The notes beneath the pieces were generated by a model that made no database searches, was not told the origin of the DNA, and was given only the letters and a program-made list of their open reading frames with translations. A stretch of DNA of 64,000 nucleotides. Origin: Bradyrhizobium sp. KBS0727. GTDB taxonomy: Bacteria > Pseudomonadota > Alphaproteobacteria > Rhizobiales > Xanthobacteraceae. The stretch covers positions 1,235,501-1,299,500 of the forward strand of contig NZ_CP042176.1 of NCBI RefSeq assembly GCF_005937885.2. The letters run 5' to 3'. Shown here piece after piece: positions 63,638 to 64,000 of this stretch (position 1 is the stretch's first letter; each line of letters starts with the position of its first letter). Position numbers and translations under genes: made by a program.

Positions 63638-64000
63638 ATGAATCAGATGTTGCAAGAGCCTGAAGTCAAATCCCAAACCGAAACTTCCCAAGTTAAGCCC
63701 TCCGAAGCCGGTCACGCGCCCGATACGCCTGTGCGTCCGCCGGCACAAAACCATCCGCGTTTCGTCAAGCCGCAGCGGGTCGCCTTCGTGCAGGCGGCCT
63801 GGCACCGCGACGTGGTCGAGCAATGCCGCATCGCCTTCCTCGAGGAGATCGAAGCGCGCCATATCGCGCGTTCGCAGGTCGATCTGTTCGAGGTGCCGGG
63901 CTCGTTCGAAATCCCGCTGCATGCGCAACTGCTCGCCAAGACCCGGCGCTACACCGCGATTGTCGCCGCGGGGCTCGTGGTCGATGGTGGCATCTACCGT
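63638..64000 (+). CDS. ribH: 6,7-dimethyl-8-ribityllumazine synthase, type 2 (3' end beyond window)
   Basis: The penultimate enzyme of riboflavin synthesis. 121 residues are visible. After a 45-residue hydrophilic N-terminal extension comes VAFVQAAWHRDVVEQCRIAFLEEIEA, EVPGSFEIPLHAQLLAKT and AIVAAGLVVDGGIYR, which fits the RibH2 (type II lumazine synthase) form known from Brucella and Mesorhizobium, in contrast to the RibH1 of the main rib operon. The ATG at 63638 follows GAGGAAAGCC. It is controlled by the FMN riboswitch upstream. The long N-terminal extension is odd for the family and MNQ is the only good start. Confidence 0.92.
   Translation, partial: MNQMLQEPEVKSQTETSQVKPSEAGHAPDTPVRPPAQNHPRFVKPQRVAFVQAAWHRDVVEQCRIAFLEEIEARHIARSQVDLFEVPGSFEIPLHAQLLAKTRRYTAIVAAGLVVDGGIYR

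Noticed and set aside
1..64000. tRNA or rRNA genes
   Set aside because: Intergenic gaps were read for cloverleaf ends and rRNA signatures; none was seen, though a tRNA-finding program would be the decisive check.

Overview
The window is high-GC alphaproteobacterial chromosome. Gene content, gene order and intergenic repeat families point to Bradyrhizobium or a close relative. Examples are a protein nearly colinear with the Rhodopseudomonas fluoroacetate dehalogenase RPA1163, the DUF6101/DUF4170/DUF2093 small proteins, the type-2 lumazine synthase behind an FMN riboswitch, and many short palindromic repeats between genes. Most of the window is ordinary core genome. No rRNA, tRNA, CRISPR array, transposase, integrase or phage gene was seen.

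Layout. 1-1.2 kb: the end of an unidentified gene, then ubiA (ubiquinone synthesis). 1.2-4.9 kb: an accessory stretch with an exported serine beta-lactamase-like hydrolase, a transglutaminase-like cysteine proteinase and a 1-kb repeat-rich gap. 4.9-11.6 kb: a DUF6101 gene, then a tightly coupled run pmbA/tldE, cysQ-like phosphatase, DUF4170, DUF374 acyltransferase, waaA and lpxK (LPS core and lipid A assembly), then DUF2093. 11.7-24.1 kb: a DLH-like hydrolase lacking its nucleophile, xseA, purD, an acyl-CoA dehydrogenase, the haloacetate dehalogenase homologue, tadA, a pseudouridine synthase with a very long charged N-terminus, rsmD, mutL and arfB. 24.3-32.7 kb: an M16 peptidase pair, an exported hypothetical protein, lspA, ileS and ribF. 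32.9-33.4 kb: a lone CheY.

33.4-40.5 kb: a 7.0-kb block that looks inserted. It lies between two perfect 31-bp direct repeats, and the repeat contains the last codons and stop of the HAD hydrolase gene at the right edge. It carries a leaderless periplasmic-binding-protein-like gene, then a FAD monooxygenase, a cytosolic beta-lactamase-fold hydrolase, an MFS transporter and a Bug-type binding protein, and a convergent GntR/FadR regulator. This reads as a small regulated catabolic island, probably for an aromatic acid or ester, and is the most notable part of the window.

40.4-49.9 kb: the HAD hydrolase, a degenerate EAL protein, prmB, moaE, moaD, pgsA, uvrC, an Omp25-like barrel protein, an LCM-type methyltransferase and a cold-shock protein. 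50-56.3 kb: rlmJ, RNase T2, three small exported proteins, an EnvZ/OmpR-like two-component pair and a MarR regulator with a palindrome centred on its own start codon. 56.6-64 kb: ilvE, hisS, a 4-OT tautomerase, a FlK-family hot-dog thioesterase, proC, a YbjN protein, a Bug protein, then an FMN riboswitch and ribH2, cut by the window end. Nearly every gap between 57.7 and 61.4 kb holds a different palindromic repeat.
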